Assembly (NCBI GenBank): GCA_002346435.1
Contig: DDZT01000035.1
Location: 1-15,266 of the forward strand
Source of the DNA: Anaerolineales bacterium UBA3001
GTDB lineage: Bacteria; Chloroflexota; Anaerolineae; Anaerolineales; UBA11657
Length of the DNA: 15,266 nucleotides
Reading direction: 5' to 3'
The notes under the pieces were generated by a model. The model made no database searches. It saw nothing but the letters and a program-made list of their open reading frames with translations, and was not told the DNA's origin. The position numbers and the translations under genes are program-made. Positions 1 through 7,526 of this stretch are shown one piece after another; the stretch's first letter is position 1, and the number at the start of each line of letters is the position of its first letter.

Positions 1-1667
1 TGATAGAGGAGGGAAAAGTCTTTCAAGTGGCGCAAGAGGCTGTTACATTATTGAGTCCAACGAAAGCTGAGTTTATCAGTCGAGTGCCTCGTGGCCCATC
101 TGCTCTTGACAGAATTGTAATTTTTACTGATTCTCGTACATATAAGGTATGTAGCACATGCAGAGAACAATCGAGTCCGCCGGTACAAGCTTTGGAGGAA
201 TCAATTGAGCGATTGTATGGATTTGGAGGCATTAGTCAAAATAGCACATTGGAACTTTATAGCTTTAGTTTTGCTGATTTATACCAGTATGTAAAAGGCA
301 TTAATGTTCAGACTGGTATGTTAGGAATGGAAAATGGAGAAGTGGATGATAATGATGAGGTGCCAATTGGTTCTCAGATTACTGACGAGATTGATAGTGC
401 GCTCGCTGGGTCTGATTGGTTGGTTTTTGCTATTGGTGAACCACAAGAAGGTGTTGATAGTAATGCGTTAGATATAGTGTTGCTCGAAAGACCCGATTTA
501 TTATCAAACAAGAATGTAATAGTATTTGAGATGGGTGCCCCATATTATTTAGATGCCACGGGTGTATCGCAGTTTACAGCATATTATGGTTTGTATGGTG
601 ATAGCATCCCATTTATTGAAGTTGCAGCTAGGGTTCTGTTTCAGGAAATTGTTCCACATGAGGCTCCTCCGATATCAATTGATGCAGTGTCTTATGATTT
701 AGAGGCAAATTTATCTCCTGATCCTGAGCAATCGTTTTCGGTGATGACTGTACAGGATGTTTTCGACTCAGACACTTCTGATAATGCTCTGGTAAATAGT
801 GTTAGTGGTGATGATGCGGATCTTAGTATTGGAAACCCAACACCGGATTCAGCGTTAAAGGAAATAATTCAAGGAAGTACAGTAAATATTCAAACTAGTA
901 TATTGCTGGATCACAATTCAAAGAATGTTCCTGACGGTACTATCGTGGAGTTTGACGCGTCTTATCTCGCTGAAGGAGGAATTACTGAAACCTTTACTAC
1001 TAGCAGTACAGTTTCTGGAATTGCAATTGGAACATTTGTAGTAGATAGAATGGGCCTGGTAGAAATTAGGGCTCGGAGTGGTGAGGCTGTTTCCAAGCCA
1101 TTACAGTTTGATGTGTTGATTGACTCAAATGAATTGGCAGTAGATGGTGTGGAGCAATTAGTGTCAACGTTGGAGGTTTCTGCGATTCAGACACGCATTC
1201 CAATTGAGATTACACCTACGAGTGAAACATTGGCAGAAGTTGCTGTAGTAAATACTTCAGTTCCCATATCTTCCAGGGAGACGACCACGGTAATTGATGT
1301 TAGTGACATGCTTGATGAAAACATTCATATAGATCCTCGCGATCTTATGTCAGCAATACTAGCTATGATTGTAATTGGCACCATTGGTTGGAGCCTTGCA
1401 AGTATGCGGGGTATGATACCGTTGCTAAAATCTAGAGTTAGATTAATATTGTTTGTGACCGTGGGAGTATGGACAGGCTATGATTACTATGCACTAAGAT
1501 TACCCGTACCTGAATTTTTATTGAATTTTGTCGGATTAGCGCCAGCTTTGTTGGCTTGGGCGGGTGGATTTGTCGGGCTTTTACTTGGGGCTATTACCCC
1601 GAGTGAGATTTCGTTTGGTAGTGTTAGAGCTAGTATTTTAGGCAGTAAAGGTAGTGATGACAGCTAG
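1..1667 (+). CDS. C-terminal part of a GH3-like, membrane-anchored exoprotein (5' end outside window)
   Basis: The reading frame is open to the left edge (first codons ATA GAG GAG, frame 3), so the 546-residue stretch from the GTG at 27 is not the real start. Residue numbers here count from that GTG. The opening VAQEAVTLL and the later APYYLDATG, YYGLYG, VAARVLFQE and YDLEANLSPDPEQ segments (about 170-235) resemble the C-terminal domain of Chloroflexota proteins annotated as GH3 / beta-N-acetylhexosaminidase. The catalytic GH3 barrel would lie upstream and is not visible. About 275-365 looks like an Ig-like beta domain. Three hydrophobic helices follow (about 440-458, 472-490, 497-523), anchoring the C-terminus in the membrane. 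The expected role is cell-surface glycan hydrolysis or binding. The Ser/Thr-rich acidic ectodomain fits an extracellular location. The last 30 nt overlap the convergent kinase gene. The family call rests on remembered motif wording, so it is moderate. Confidence 0.6.
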   Translation, partial: IEEGKVFQVAQEAVTLLSPTKAEFISRVPRGPSALDRIVIFTDSRTYKVCSTCREQSSPPVQALEESIERLYGFGGISQNSTLELYSFSFADLYQYVKGINVQTGMLGMENGEVDDNDEVPIGSQITDEIDSALAGSDWLVFAIGEPQEGVDSNALDIVLLERPDLLSNKNVIVFEMGAPYYLDATGVSQFTAYYGLYGDSIPFIEVAARVLFQEIVPHEAPPISIDAVSYDLEANLSPDPEQSFSVMTVQDVFDSDTSDNALVNSVSGDDADLSIGNPTPDSALKEIIQGSTVNIQTSILLDHNSKNVPDGTIVEFDASYLAEGGITETFTTSSTVSGIAIGTFVVDRMGLVEIRARSGEAVSKPLQFDVLIDSNELAVDGVEQLVSTLEVSAIQTRIPIEITPTSETLAEVAVVNTSVPISSRETTTVIDVSDMLDENIHIDPRDLMSAILAMIVIGTIGWSLASMRGMIPLLKSRVRLILFVTVGVWTGYDYYALRLPVPEFLLNFVGLAPALLAWAGGFVGLLLGAITPSEISFGSVRASILGSKGSDDS

Positions 1668-2630
1668 AATAATTAATAGTGTTGATACTATCGCTAGATC
1701 GCGATGTAATGGGTCTGCCAAGGCATGCTGTACCCATTCTTTAGAGGTTTCAGGCATATATTCTGGTACACCTTTCTCGTCCGGGAAAAGCCCTTCAAAT
1801 AGTGCTGACTTGAAGGCATTTGTTGTATCTGGTCTATCTTCCGGGTGAAGAGATAGAGCCCAGTGTACAGCTCGTTCTGTACGGGGACTTACATTAGGAT
1901 TGAGTGTCCGGATTGGCGTCATGCTATCTGTGCTCAAAAAGCGCATCTTAGCCTCTGATGGAGGTTGATTGGTTAAAAGGTGATACAGTGTGCATCCAAG
2001 TGAGTATATGTCAGACCTAAGGTCAGTATGACCGGCATCCCCTCCATATTGTTCTATTGGTGTGTAGTGGATTGTTCCGCGACCCTGCACTATGGTTACG
2101 GTTCTTTCTTCTGGTGTCATAACTTTAACTAGTCCAAAATCTACTAATTTGATTGTTCCAGCAGTATTGACTTTTATGTTACTGGGTTTTATGTCTCTAT
2201 GAACTACTGGTGGGTTTTGCAAATGTAAGTATTCAAGAGCCGCTAGGATCTGGAGTGTCCATAGTAGTATTTCGTTTTCGTCAAGGAATGACCCTGAATT
2301 TTTAGCTTCGATTTTTTGGAGAAGATCTTCTCCGTCGACATAGTCCATTATAAGAATGTCAGTATCTTTATCAGTGAAAAAGTCTGACACCTTAGGTAGA
2401 TTAGGGTGATCTAGTCTTGCAAGTATTGATGCTTCTTGATGGAATTGGGTGCGTGATTGTTCATGATAATCGGTAGTTGCGGATTGGTCTCTTACAATTT
2501 CTTTTACTGCACAAATACGACCCTCTAGCCGGTTGTCGGAAGCTAACCAGATTGCTCCCATTCCACCTTTGCCTATTGATTCTAGTATAAGGTAACGGTC
2601 TTTTAACGTGTTTCCAATTGAGATAGACAT
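1638..2630 (-). CDS. Serine/threonine protein kinase, C-terminally membrane-anchored
   Basis: A 330-residue Hanks-type kinase that phosphorylates Ser/Thr on target proteins. All core elements are visible: Gly-rich loop GKGGMG (20-25), ATP-anchoring K43 in AVKE, alpha-C E66, catalytic loop HRDIKPSN (144-151) with D146 and N151, DFG (164-166), activation segment ending in the APE-like PIE (191-193), D207 in DIYSLG, and R266 in PEDRP. The kinase domain ends near 280. A short acidic/aromatic linker is followed by one hydrophobic helix (312-330) at the very C-terminus, so there is no extracellular sensor domain, unlike PknB-type kinases with PASTA repeats. The ATG at 2630 is chosen because the kinase domain starts right after it. 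It is divergent from the FHA-winged-helix gene, whose product is a plausible phospho-target. Its 3' end overlaps the upstream convergent gene by 30 nt. The kinase identity is secure; the substrate is inferred. Confidence 0.95.
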   Translation of the reverse strand: MSISIGNTLKDRYLILESIGKGGMGAIWLASDNRLEGRICAVKEIVRDQSATTDYHEQSRTQFHQEASILARLDHPNLPKVSDFFTDKDTDILIMDYVDGEDLLQKIEAKNSGSFLDENEILLWTLQILAALEYLHLQNPPVVHRDIKPSNIKVNTAGTIKLVDFGLVKVMTPEERTVTIVQGRGTIHYTPIEQYGGDAGHTDLRSDIYSLGCTLYHLLTNQPPSEAKMRFLSTDSMTPIRTLNPNVSPRTERAVHWALSLHPEDRPDTTNAFKSALFEGLFPDEKGVPEYMPETSKEWVQHALADPLHRDLAIVSTLLIILAVITTFTA

Positions 2631-2642
2631 ATCTAATCCGTT

Positions 2643-2672
2643 AGTATATGTATAATAGTTATATTATGTCCA
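2643..2672 (-). promoter_or_regulatory. Putative sigma70-type promoter of the kinase gene
   Basis: Read on the minus strand there is a TGGACA (2667-2672), an 18-nt spacer and a TATACT (2643-2648). Each hexamer matches the consensus at 5 of 6 positions. The -10 ends 12 nt before the kinase ATG at 2630, so a start about 7 nt downstream would leave only about 5 nt of leader. No strong Shine-Dalgarno is present. Intergenic DNA here is very AT-rich, so chance matches are possible. Confidence 0.45.
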
Positions 2673-2714
2673 GAATTATACCGCCAGGTTGGGTTGAGTA
2701 CATGAGAACAGTTG

Positions 2715-3365
2715 ATGAATGCTCCTGATATTTCACCTGTATTAATCGCCCAGTCTGGCCCATTACGTGGGCAACGATGGGTATTATCTGAAACTGATTT
2801 GTCTATTGGACGAGATTCTGATTGTGACATTGTTGTAGCCGATAGTACAGTATCCCGGAAACATGCCATTATTACAAAGCGTGACAGTGATTGGATAATA
2901 GAGGATATGTCTAAGAATGGAACCTACGTTAACGATAAAGTTGTGCGAGGGTCAATAAAGCTAAATGACGGCGATTTTGTGTCTATAGCTACTTCTGTGC
3001 AAATTGTATTTGTGGGATCTGATGCTACAGTACCGTTGGATATCAATGATTCGCAAGAGAGGCGTATGCAGTTGGATGTACAGTCTAGACGTGTTTGGTG
3101 TGCCGGAAATGAGTTGTTGCCATTGTTGTCAAGGCCACAGTATAGGTTGCTAGTATTATTGTACGGCAATATTGGTGATGTGTGCACTCGTGATGAAGTT
3201 GTTGAAGCTGTATGGCCTGATGTATTAGGAGAGGGTGTGACTGAGCAGTCAATAGATGCGTTAGTACATAGGTTGCGTGAGCGATTAGATGTATGTGATC
3301 CAGAACATCAATATGTAGAGACTGTGAGAGGGCATGGTTTTAGGCTGAATAACCCAGTTTTGTGA
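2715..3365 (+). CDS. FHA domain - OmpR-type winged-helix transcriptional regulator
   Basis: Two domains are visible (numbering from the TTG at 2712; the ATG at 2715 is the likelier start). The N-terminal FHA domain (about 10-100) has the phospho-threonine-binding signatures GR (33-34), SRKH (48-51) and NGTYVN (69-74). The C-terminal domain (about 115-215) is a Trans_reg_C winged helix, with a recognition-helix region around SIDALVHRLRERL and the terminal wing VETVRGHGFRL. It should bind DNA and have its activity set by binding a phospho-Thr partner. Mycobacterial EmbR combines the same domain types in the reverse order with an extra BTAD; here FHA sits where a receiver domain would be in OmpR/PhoB proteins. 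It is divergent from a Ser/Thr kinase with an 84-nt gap, which suggests it is the kinase's partner. The Shine-Dalgarno is weak. The frame is closed by a stop just upstream (2703-2705), which excludes a longer N-terminus. Confidence 0.9.
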   Translation: MNAPDISPVLIAQSGPLRGQRWVLSETDLSIGRDSDCDIVVADSTVSRKHAIITKRDSDWIIEDMSKNGTYVNDKVVRGSIKLNDGDFVSIATSVQIVFVGSDATVPLDINDSQERRMQLDVQSRRVWCAGNELLPLLSRPQYRLLVLLYGNIGDVCTRDEVVEAVWPDVLGEGVTEQSIDALVHRLRERLDVCDPEHQYVETVRGHGFRLNNPVL

Positions 3366-3382
3366 CAATTTTTGTTATTCGA

Positions 3383-4732
3383 CTATATTGTTTCCAACTC
3401 TTCTTTCACAAGTGGAATGTAATCGATAAGTTTTGATGCCAATTCGGTTTGTTTATCAGAATGCAATTGATCAGCTACACTTTTCATTATATCTAGGATG
3501 TCTTTGTCAAACTCAATAGCTCTAGTTTTGATCATAACTATGGCTTCTTCTCGTGTGCCAAGAGCTAGCAAATCATTGATGAACCTTAGTTGAGGAGGTG
3601 CATGTTGATGGATTGTGTCAATCAACAATGTTTGAATTTGTAGTAGGTGCGTCTCTTCATCCTTTTTATTGGTAGATTGTGCATTTTCGATTTGTTGTTG
3701 AAGTAATAACATTATAGATTGGTCTATATCTTTAATGCGTTCCTCTATTATTTCTTTTGGGTTGTCGGCTTCAATAATTGATGCAAGCATTGCTTGAGTA
3801 GCCTCGGTCTTTTGTTGGGAGGCTTGGTCAATTTTTTGAACGGTCTCTAGTATTAAAGATCGTACATGCTCTAATTTGGGCTGGTCTTCTGGAGGACTAT
3901 TTTCTAGTTGATTTGTTAGTAGTATGAAAAACTCATAATCTGCTGCGGGACGTGCTAATGTAACAAGGCATGTAATATGTGTGTCGTCGGGAGCATTTAA
4001 TATTAGATCGAGAAAGTTTTCGCGTGTTAACTTAGATCCAAGAGATTCTAAATCATTAGCGGACTTTTGCAGGGCAGTTGCATATTCTTGCGAACGTTTT
4101 CCAAATGTTGAGTGAGACAGTAATTGGTCTTCAAGCTTGCCTAAACTCGATGTATTCGAATTCGTCTGATTAGAAGTTTGCGATTGTTTGATTGCTGAGA
4201 GTAATTGAAAAAAATGGTCGTCAAGTTCTTCGTCTCGTTCTTTGATTAAATCAGGGAGCATTTCTTCTGGAGTGGATATTAGAGTTTGTATCAGCTCCAT
4301 CTTTGAGCGCTGCTGCTCAATCATTTCATTTGTTATACCGTCTTTATTCAGTATGGTTGTTATAAGGCTTTCAATGGAATACATTTCTTTTGGTTGTAAC
4401 AAATATGCCTTACGCTTATCTGAGGGTATGCGGTTGACAATTGTTCGGGTAAGCGCACCCAGCAACTGTTCTTTTTCGGGTATAGGTATTCCTAATTCTG
4501 CAGGAGTGTATGTGAGCAGCAGTTCTTTCTCTGGATCGTGGTATATCACAGGTGTTGTGGCCATACCGTGGAAAGAACATAGTGGGCAGTTAATGATATT
4601 AATGTTTCCAGAAAGTAAACTTTGTTTGACCTCTTTGTCTACCGCTACGTCGAATATCTGGTCTATTTCTACAGATATTCGTTGTTTGCAACGTGGACAA
4701 TTAGCTAGTGGGTTAGAACCAAGTATTGCCAT
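3383..4732 (-). CDS. CpXC-domain zinc-ribbon protein with long helical C-terminal region
   Basis: A 449-residue protein. The N-terminus carries two cysteine knuckles, CPRC (12-15) and CPLC (49-52), matching the CpXC domain family, where the four cysteines are expected to bind zinc. This domain extends to roughly 120. The rest is strongly alpha-helical, Gln/Glu/Lys/Leu-rich and coiled-coil-like, broken by a Ser/Asn/Thr/Gln-rich linker (about 183-200). There is no signal peptide or membrane segment, so it is cytosolic. Function is not established for the family; a scaffold or regulatory role is only a guess. The start is well supported: AAGGTG lies 4 nt before ATG 4732 on the minus strand. The gene starts 8 nt after the histidine kinase stop, so the two are almost certainly co-transcribed and may act together. 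It ends 17 bp from the convergent FHA regulator gene. Confidence 0.75.
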   Translation of the reverse strand: MAILGSNPLANCPRCKQRISVEIDQIFDVAVDKEVKQSLLSGNINIINCPLCSFHGMATTPVIYHDPEKELLLTYTPAELGIPIPEKEQLLGALTRTIVNRIPSDKRKAYLLQPKEMYSIESLITTILNKDGITNEMIEQQRSKMELIQTLISTPEEMLPDLIKERDEELDDHFFQLLSAIKQSQTSNQTNSNTSSLGKLEDQLLSHSTFGKRSQEYATALQKSANDLESLGSKLTRENFLDLILNAPDDTHITCLVTLARPAADYEFFILLTNQLENSPPEDQPKLEHVRSLILETVQKIDQASQQKTEATQAMLASIIEADNPKEIIEERIKDIDQSIMLLLQQQIENAQSTNKKDEETHLLQIQTLLIDTIHQHAPPQLRFINDLLALGTREEAIVMIKTRAIEFDKDILDIMKSVADQLHSDKQTELASKLIDYIPLVKEELETI

Positions 4733-4740
4733 GCATCACC

Positions 4741-6330
4741 TTATGTTTTGATTGGAATGCTGAAATGGAAAGTAGAACCATGGCCTGGATCAGAGTCCAC
4801 CCAAATTCTTCCGTGATGTGCTTCAATTACTGCTCTTGTTAGATACAGCCCCAGTCCAGCTCCCGGTGTGTGCGAAGTTTCTGCTGTTTTGGCGCGGTGA
4901 AATCTATTGAATATTCTATCGAGTTCTCCGATAGGTAGTCCGATGCCTAGGTCCGATACGGAAACTATTATTTCTCTTCTCGTAGTTCGGCCAGATATTT
5001 TAATGGGACCACCATTTGGAGAATATTTAATCGCATTAGATAGAAGGTTGCTCAAGGCCTGCAATAGTCTTTCTTGATCTCCTTCTATTAGCGGGAAGTT
5101 TTTGGGAAAATAGACTGTTATTTCATGCTCGGTTGTTTGAGTCTGAAATTTGCGTGATAGTTGTTTTGTAAGGTTTTCTAGATTGAATGTGGAGATGTTT
5201 AGTTCAATTCCGCCAGCCTGTAACCGAGACGCTTCAAGAAGATTGTCTATTAGATTAGCAAGCCTATCAGCCTCTTCTTCGATAACTGTAATACTTTCGT
5301 TTATTGTATCCTTTGTCCAAGTTGCGTCTTCTCTCAGGAGTGTTCCTGCATAACCTTTTATTAGTGATACAGGTGTTTTAAGTTCATGGCTAATCACAGA
5401 GATGAAGGTGCTTTTTAGTTGCTCGGCCTCTCTAAATCGTGTGATGTCACGTACATTTGCAATTATATTAACTAGGCGCTTATTTCGATCAAATATCGGC
5501 GCATACGTAATTCCGACAGCTAGTTCCTCGCCAGTTGATTGTAATAAATTGCCTTCAACATACAATGGTGATGCACTTTCAAATGGCCATCCACGGGCTT
5601 CGGCATCCGCGAGGTTAGGATCTGGCGTGCTTGACCAATTTATTGTTTCATCATGTGTGCTGCCGAGAGCACTGGCTGGAGTAACACCTGATAGTTGTGC
5701 TAGAGCTTTGTTCCAGCGTAATATCAAATGACCTGAATCAAGGATCATAATTCCATCAGCAGACCCTTCAAGCAGTGCGTCAAGTTGCCGTTTTTCTTGA
5801 GAAACTTGCTCGTATAGGCGTGCATTAGTTACAGCAACAGCGGCGTGATCTGCAAATGCCTGCAATATTTTCATCTCGTTTTGGGATGATGGAGAAGCAG
5901 AAGCTCGTAGCACTAGCAATAATCCCACTAAGTCCCCGCGAGCTTCTAACGGTAATCCTATAGTGCCTTCGAGATTAAATGGCCCACTACGGGCTAACAT
6001 GTGCAGTCGCTGTTCCAGCTCTGCTATTATGTAGCGTGCTGGATCAACTAGGACTGCACTTGAGGTGGTGTTTTTTAATACTGTTTCAAAATGTTCTAGA
6101 AATTCAGGTGATACACCATGCTGTGCATGTATTGAGAATGTTGCTATTCCTTTTTTGTCGTCTCCATCAACTTGGTCTCTGAGTGCTATTAGACCGGCAC
6201 GGCCTGCAAGCATTTCGGTAGCTGCTCTTAGAATGCGTGTCAATACAGATTCTAAGTCAAGTTGTTGTGTCAATGCTCTTACTATCTGGAGCAGGTGGTC
6301 TCGCTGGCGTATTCGGTAGTCAGTAAGCAT
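4741..6330 (-). CDS. Cytosolic GAF-PAS sensor histidine kinase
   Basis: A 529-residue sensor kinase. Domain order is GAF (about 15-175), PAS (about 180-300), HisKA and HATPase_c. The H-box SHELKTP holds the phospho-accepting H315. The N-box SNLLSNAIKYSP holds N432. The G1 box DLGIG spans 460-464, an F-box-like IFNRFHRA follows at 473-480, and the G2 box GAGLGL is at 490-495. It should autophosphorylate on H315 and pass phosphate to a receiver-domain protein. No transmembrane helix is seen, so it senses an internal cue through GAF/PAS (ligand, redox or a partner). No receiver-domain regulator is encoded in this window; the only nearby DNA-binding protein carries FHA instead. It sits in the same-strand cluster, 60 nt after the Cys-rich gene and 8 nt before the CpXC gene. 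No Shine-Dalgarno is visible before ATG 6330. Confidence 0.93.
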   Translation of the reverse strand: MLTDYRIRQRDHLLQIVRALTQQLDLESVLTRILRAATEMLAGRAGLIALRDQVDGDDKKGIATFSIHAQHGVSPEFLEHFETVLKNTTSSAVLVDPARYIIAELEQRLHMLARSGPFNLEGTIGLPLEARGDLVGLLLVLRASASPSSQNEMKILQAFADHAAVAVTNARLYEQVSQEKRQLDALLEGSADGIMILDSGHLILRWNKALAQLSGVTPASALGSTHDETINWSSTPDPNLADAEARGWPFESASPLYVEGNLLQSTGEELAVGITYAPIFDRNKRLVNIIANVRDITRFREAEQLKSTFISVISHELKTPVSLIKGYAGTLLREDATWTKDTINESITVIEEEADRLANLIDNLLEASRLQAGGIELNISTFNLENLTKQLSRKFQTQTTEHEITVYFPKNFPLIEGDQERLLQALSNLLSNAIKYSPNGGPIKISGRTTRREIIVSVSDLGIGLPIGELDRIFNRFHRAKTAETSHTPGAGLGLYLTRAVIEAHHGRIWVDSDPGHGSTFHFSIPIKT

Positions 6331-6390
6331 TTTTAGTGTATTGTGCCGTCACAACCATGATGTAATATCGTCGTTGTTCGTGGTTTTGTG

Positions 6391-6684
6391 CTAGGGAAAA
6401 ATTTCATTTAGTACTGGAATATAACGACAGTTACATCCTCCTGGTCTTGAGCATGCCTCTATCGGTATTGCAGGTGTTTCCTGTTTACTATAAGTACCTT
6501 GCATGTTTAGGCAGGCGGGACATTCATCAGGACTAACCGCAATAGTTATTTTTGAGACTCTAGGATTGTTGATGTGTTTTGATAGTGCTTGATTTAGTTC
6601 AGAGAGTTTGCTTCCGATTTTGCCTGTATTTGTATTGACAGGACTGCTTTTGTGAGTATTGGCTTTGGTATCTTTATTGTTCAT
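6391..6684 (-). CDS. Small Cys-rich putative metal-binding protein, function unknown
   Basis: A 97-residue protein that I cannot assign to a named family. The N-terminal ~25 residues are polar and probably disordered. A short helical, basic middle follows. The C-terminal ~45 residues hold five cysteines in the pattern CPAC (55-58), C78, then CNC (84-86), with a Gly-Thr-Tyr and a Pro-rich stretch between. The spacing suggests a zinc or other metal site. It recalls the cysteine tail of Mu gpF / SPP1 gp7-like phage proteins (CPxC, Gly, Pro-rich, CxC, PV), but no other phage gene is present. The ATG at 6684 lies inside the 3' end of the universal stress protein gene (11-nt overlap), so it is probably translationally coupled, which supports a real gene. 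There is no Shine-Dalgarno of its own. The conserved-looking C-terminus and the overlap argue against chance; function is open. Confidence 0.7.
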   Translation of the reverse strand: MNNKDTKANTHKSSPVNTNTGKIGSKLSELNQALSKHINNPRVSKITIAVSPDECPACLNMQGTYSKQETPAIPIEACSRPGGCNCRYIPVLNEIFP

Positions 6685-7516
6685 TTGTGGTCATTGTTTG
6701 TTGTATTGAATTATGGATGACAAGAACTGATAGTGGGGCATTAGCTGCTAGTTGGGTAGAAACATTGTCAGTAAGCATCCTGTTGAATGGACTTCTTTTG
6801 GCGGCTCCAATTATTAGTAGATCGTACCTGTTGCGGTCGACATCTCGAAGTATCTCTTGAGTGGGTGTTCCATGTCTTAATTCTATTTCAGCACTGATTT
6901 GTTCAGCATTTATTATGGAAGCACAATCTCTTAGGTACTTGGCGGTTGGTGTATCTGTTTGTAGTAAGTCTGATAGAGATTCGCCCATTTGATCTAGTCC
7001 GGTATACATGCTTGGTACGGCTCTGCTCACATGTAGTACAGTAAGACTTGCATTTGTGTGCTTTGCTATCGTTACAGCGCTTTTAATGGCATCAAATCCA
7101 GCACTTGGACCGGAAGTACATACTAGTATGCGGTTTAAATTTGCTATTTTGCCTCTGGCTACAAGTATTGAAATAGGTGTGTCTTTGACTATTCTATGCG
7201 TAGTATCTCCAAGTAGCAATTCGGCAGGTGCACTAGAGTGTGCTCTAGCGCCAATTGTAAGCAGATTGTATTTGCCAGAGTTTAATTCGGAAATTATCTC
7301 TGTCGCTGGGTTGCCTTGGCGGACTAAGATATTTGATGGGCGCGATATTAGCTCGCTTGCGATTAGTAGCTTATCACGAGATTTACTGCTAGAAGATTGA
7401 TTCCCAGTTACTGTCATCAAGGTTACTTCGGACAAAAGAGCACTTGCTACAATATCACCGATTTTGATAGTTGAAGTCCAGTATGGATTTTTTGTTATAC
7501 TGATTAGTGTGTGCAT
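6674..7516 (-). CDS. Tandem-domain universal stress protein (UspA family)
   Basis: A 280-residue cytosolic protein made of two Usp domains (about 1-120 and 127-268). Each ends with the family's pattern of a core YDLLxIGA strand followed by a region ending in xxSxLV (YNLLTIGARA at 83-92 and APISILVARG-like end; YDLLIIGAAK at 231-240 and LSVLVI end). USP proteins support stress survival, and some bind ATP through a G-x2-G-x9-G-S/T motif. Here both copies are degenerate. Domain 1 keeps G89 and G103 but has Ala where the middle Gly should be and Asp after the last Gly. Domain 2 keeps only G237. This suggests a non-ATP-binding type. It starts 10 nt after the TauE exporter stop and overlaps the next gene by 11 nt, so it is in the same operon. 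The ATG at 7516 has no clear Shine-Dalgarno, but the domain begins at once. Confidence 0.88.
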   Translation of the reverse strand: MHTLISITKNPYWTSTIKIGDIVASALLSEVTLMTVTGNQSSSSKSRDKLLIASELISRPSNILVRQGNPATEIISELNSGKYNLLTIGARAHSSAPAELLLGDTTHRIVKDTPISILVARGKIANLNRILVCTSGPSAGFDAIKSAVTIAKHTNASLTVLHVSRAVPSMYTGLDQMGESLSDLLQTDTPTAKYLRDCASIINAEQISAEIELRHGTPTQEILRDVDRNRYDLLIIGAAKRSPFNRMLTDNVSTQLAANAPLSVLVIHNSIQQTMTTNEQ

Positions 7517-7526
7517 GATGATTTTG

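Noticed and set aside
4242..4751. A 169-codon open frame on the plus strand over the CpXC gene
   Set aside because: Antisense to the conserved CPRC/CPLC region and without recognisable domains; it is a shadow frame.
6350..6390. Imperfect inverted repeat between the Cys-rich and histidine kinase genes (CACAACCA at 6350-6357 against TGGTTTTGTG at 6381-6390)
   Set aside because: Only 8 paired bases with a 2-nt bulge and a 23-nt loop, and no T-run after it on the minus strand, so it is not a credible terminator or riboswitch.
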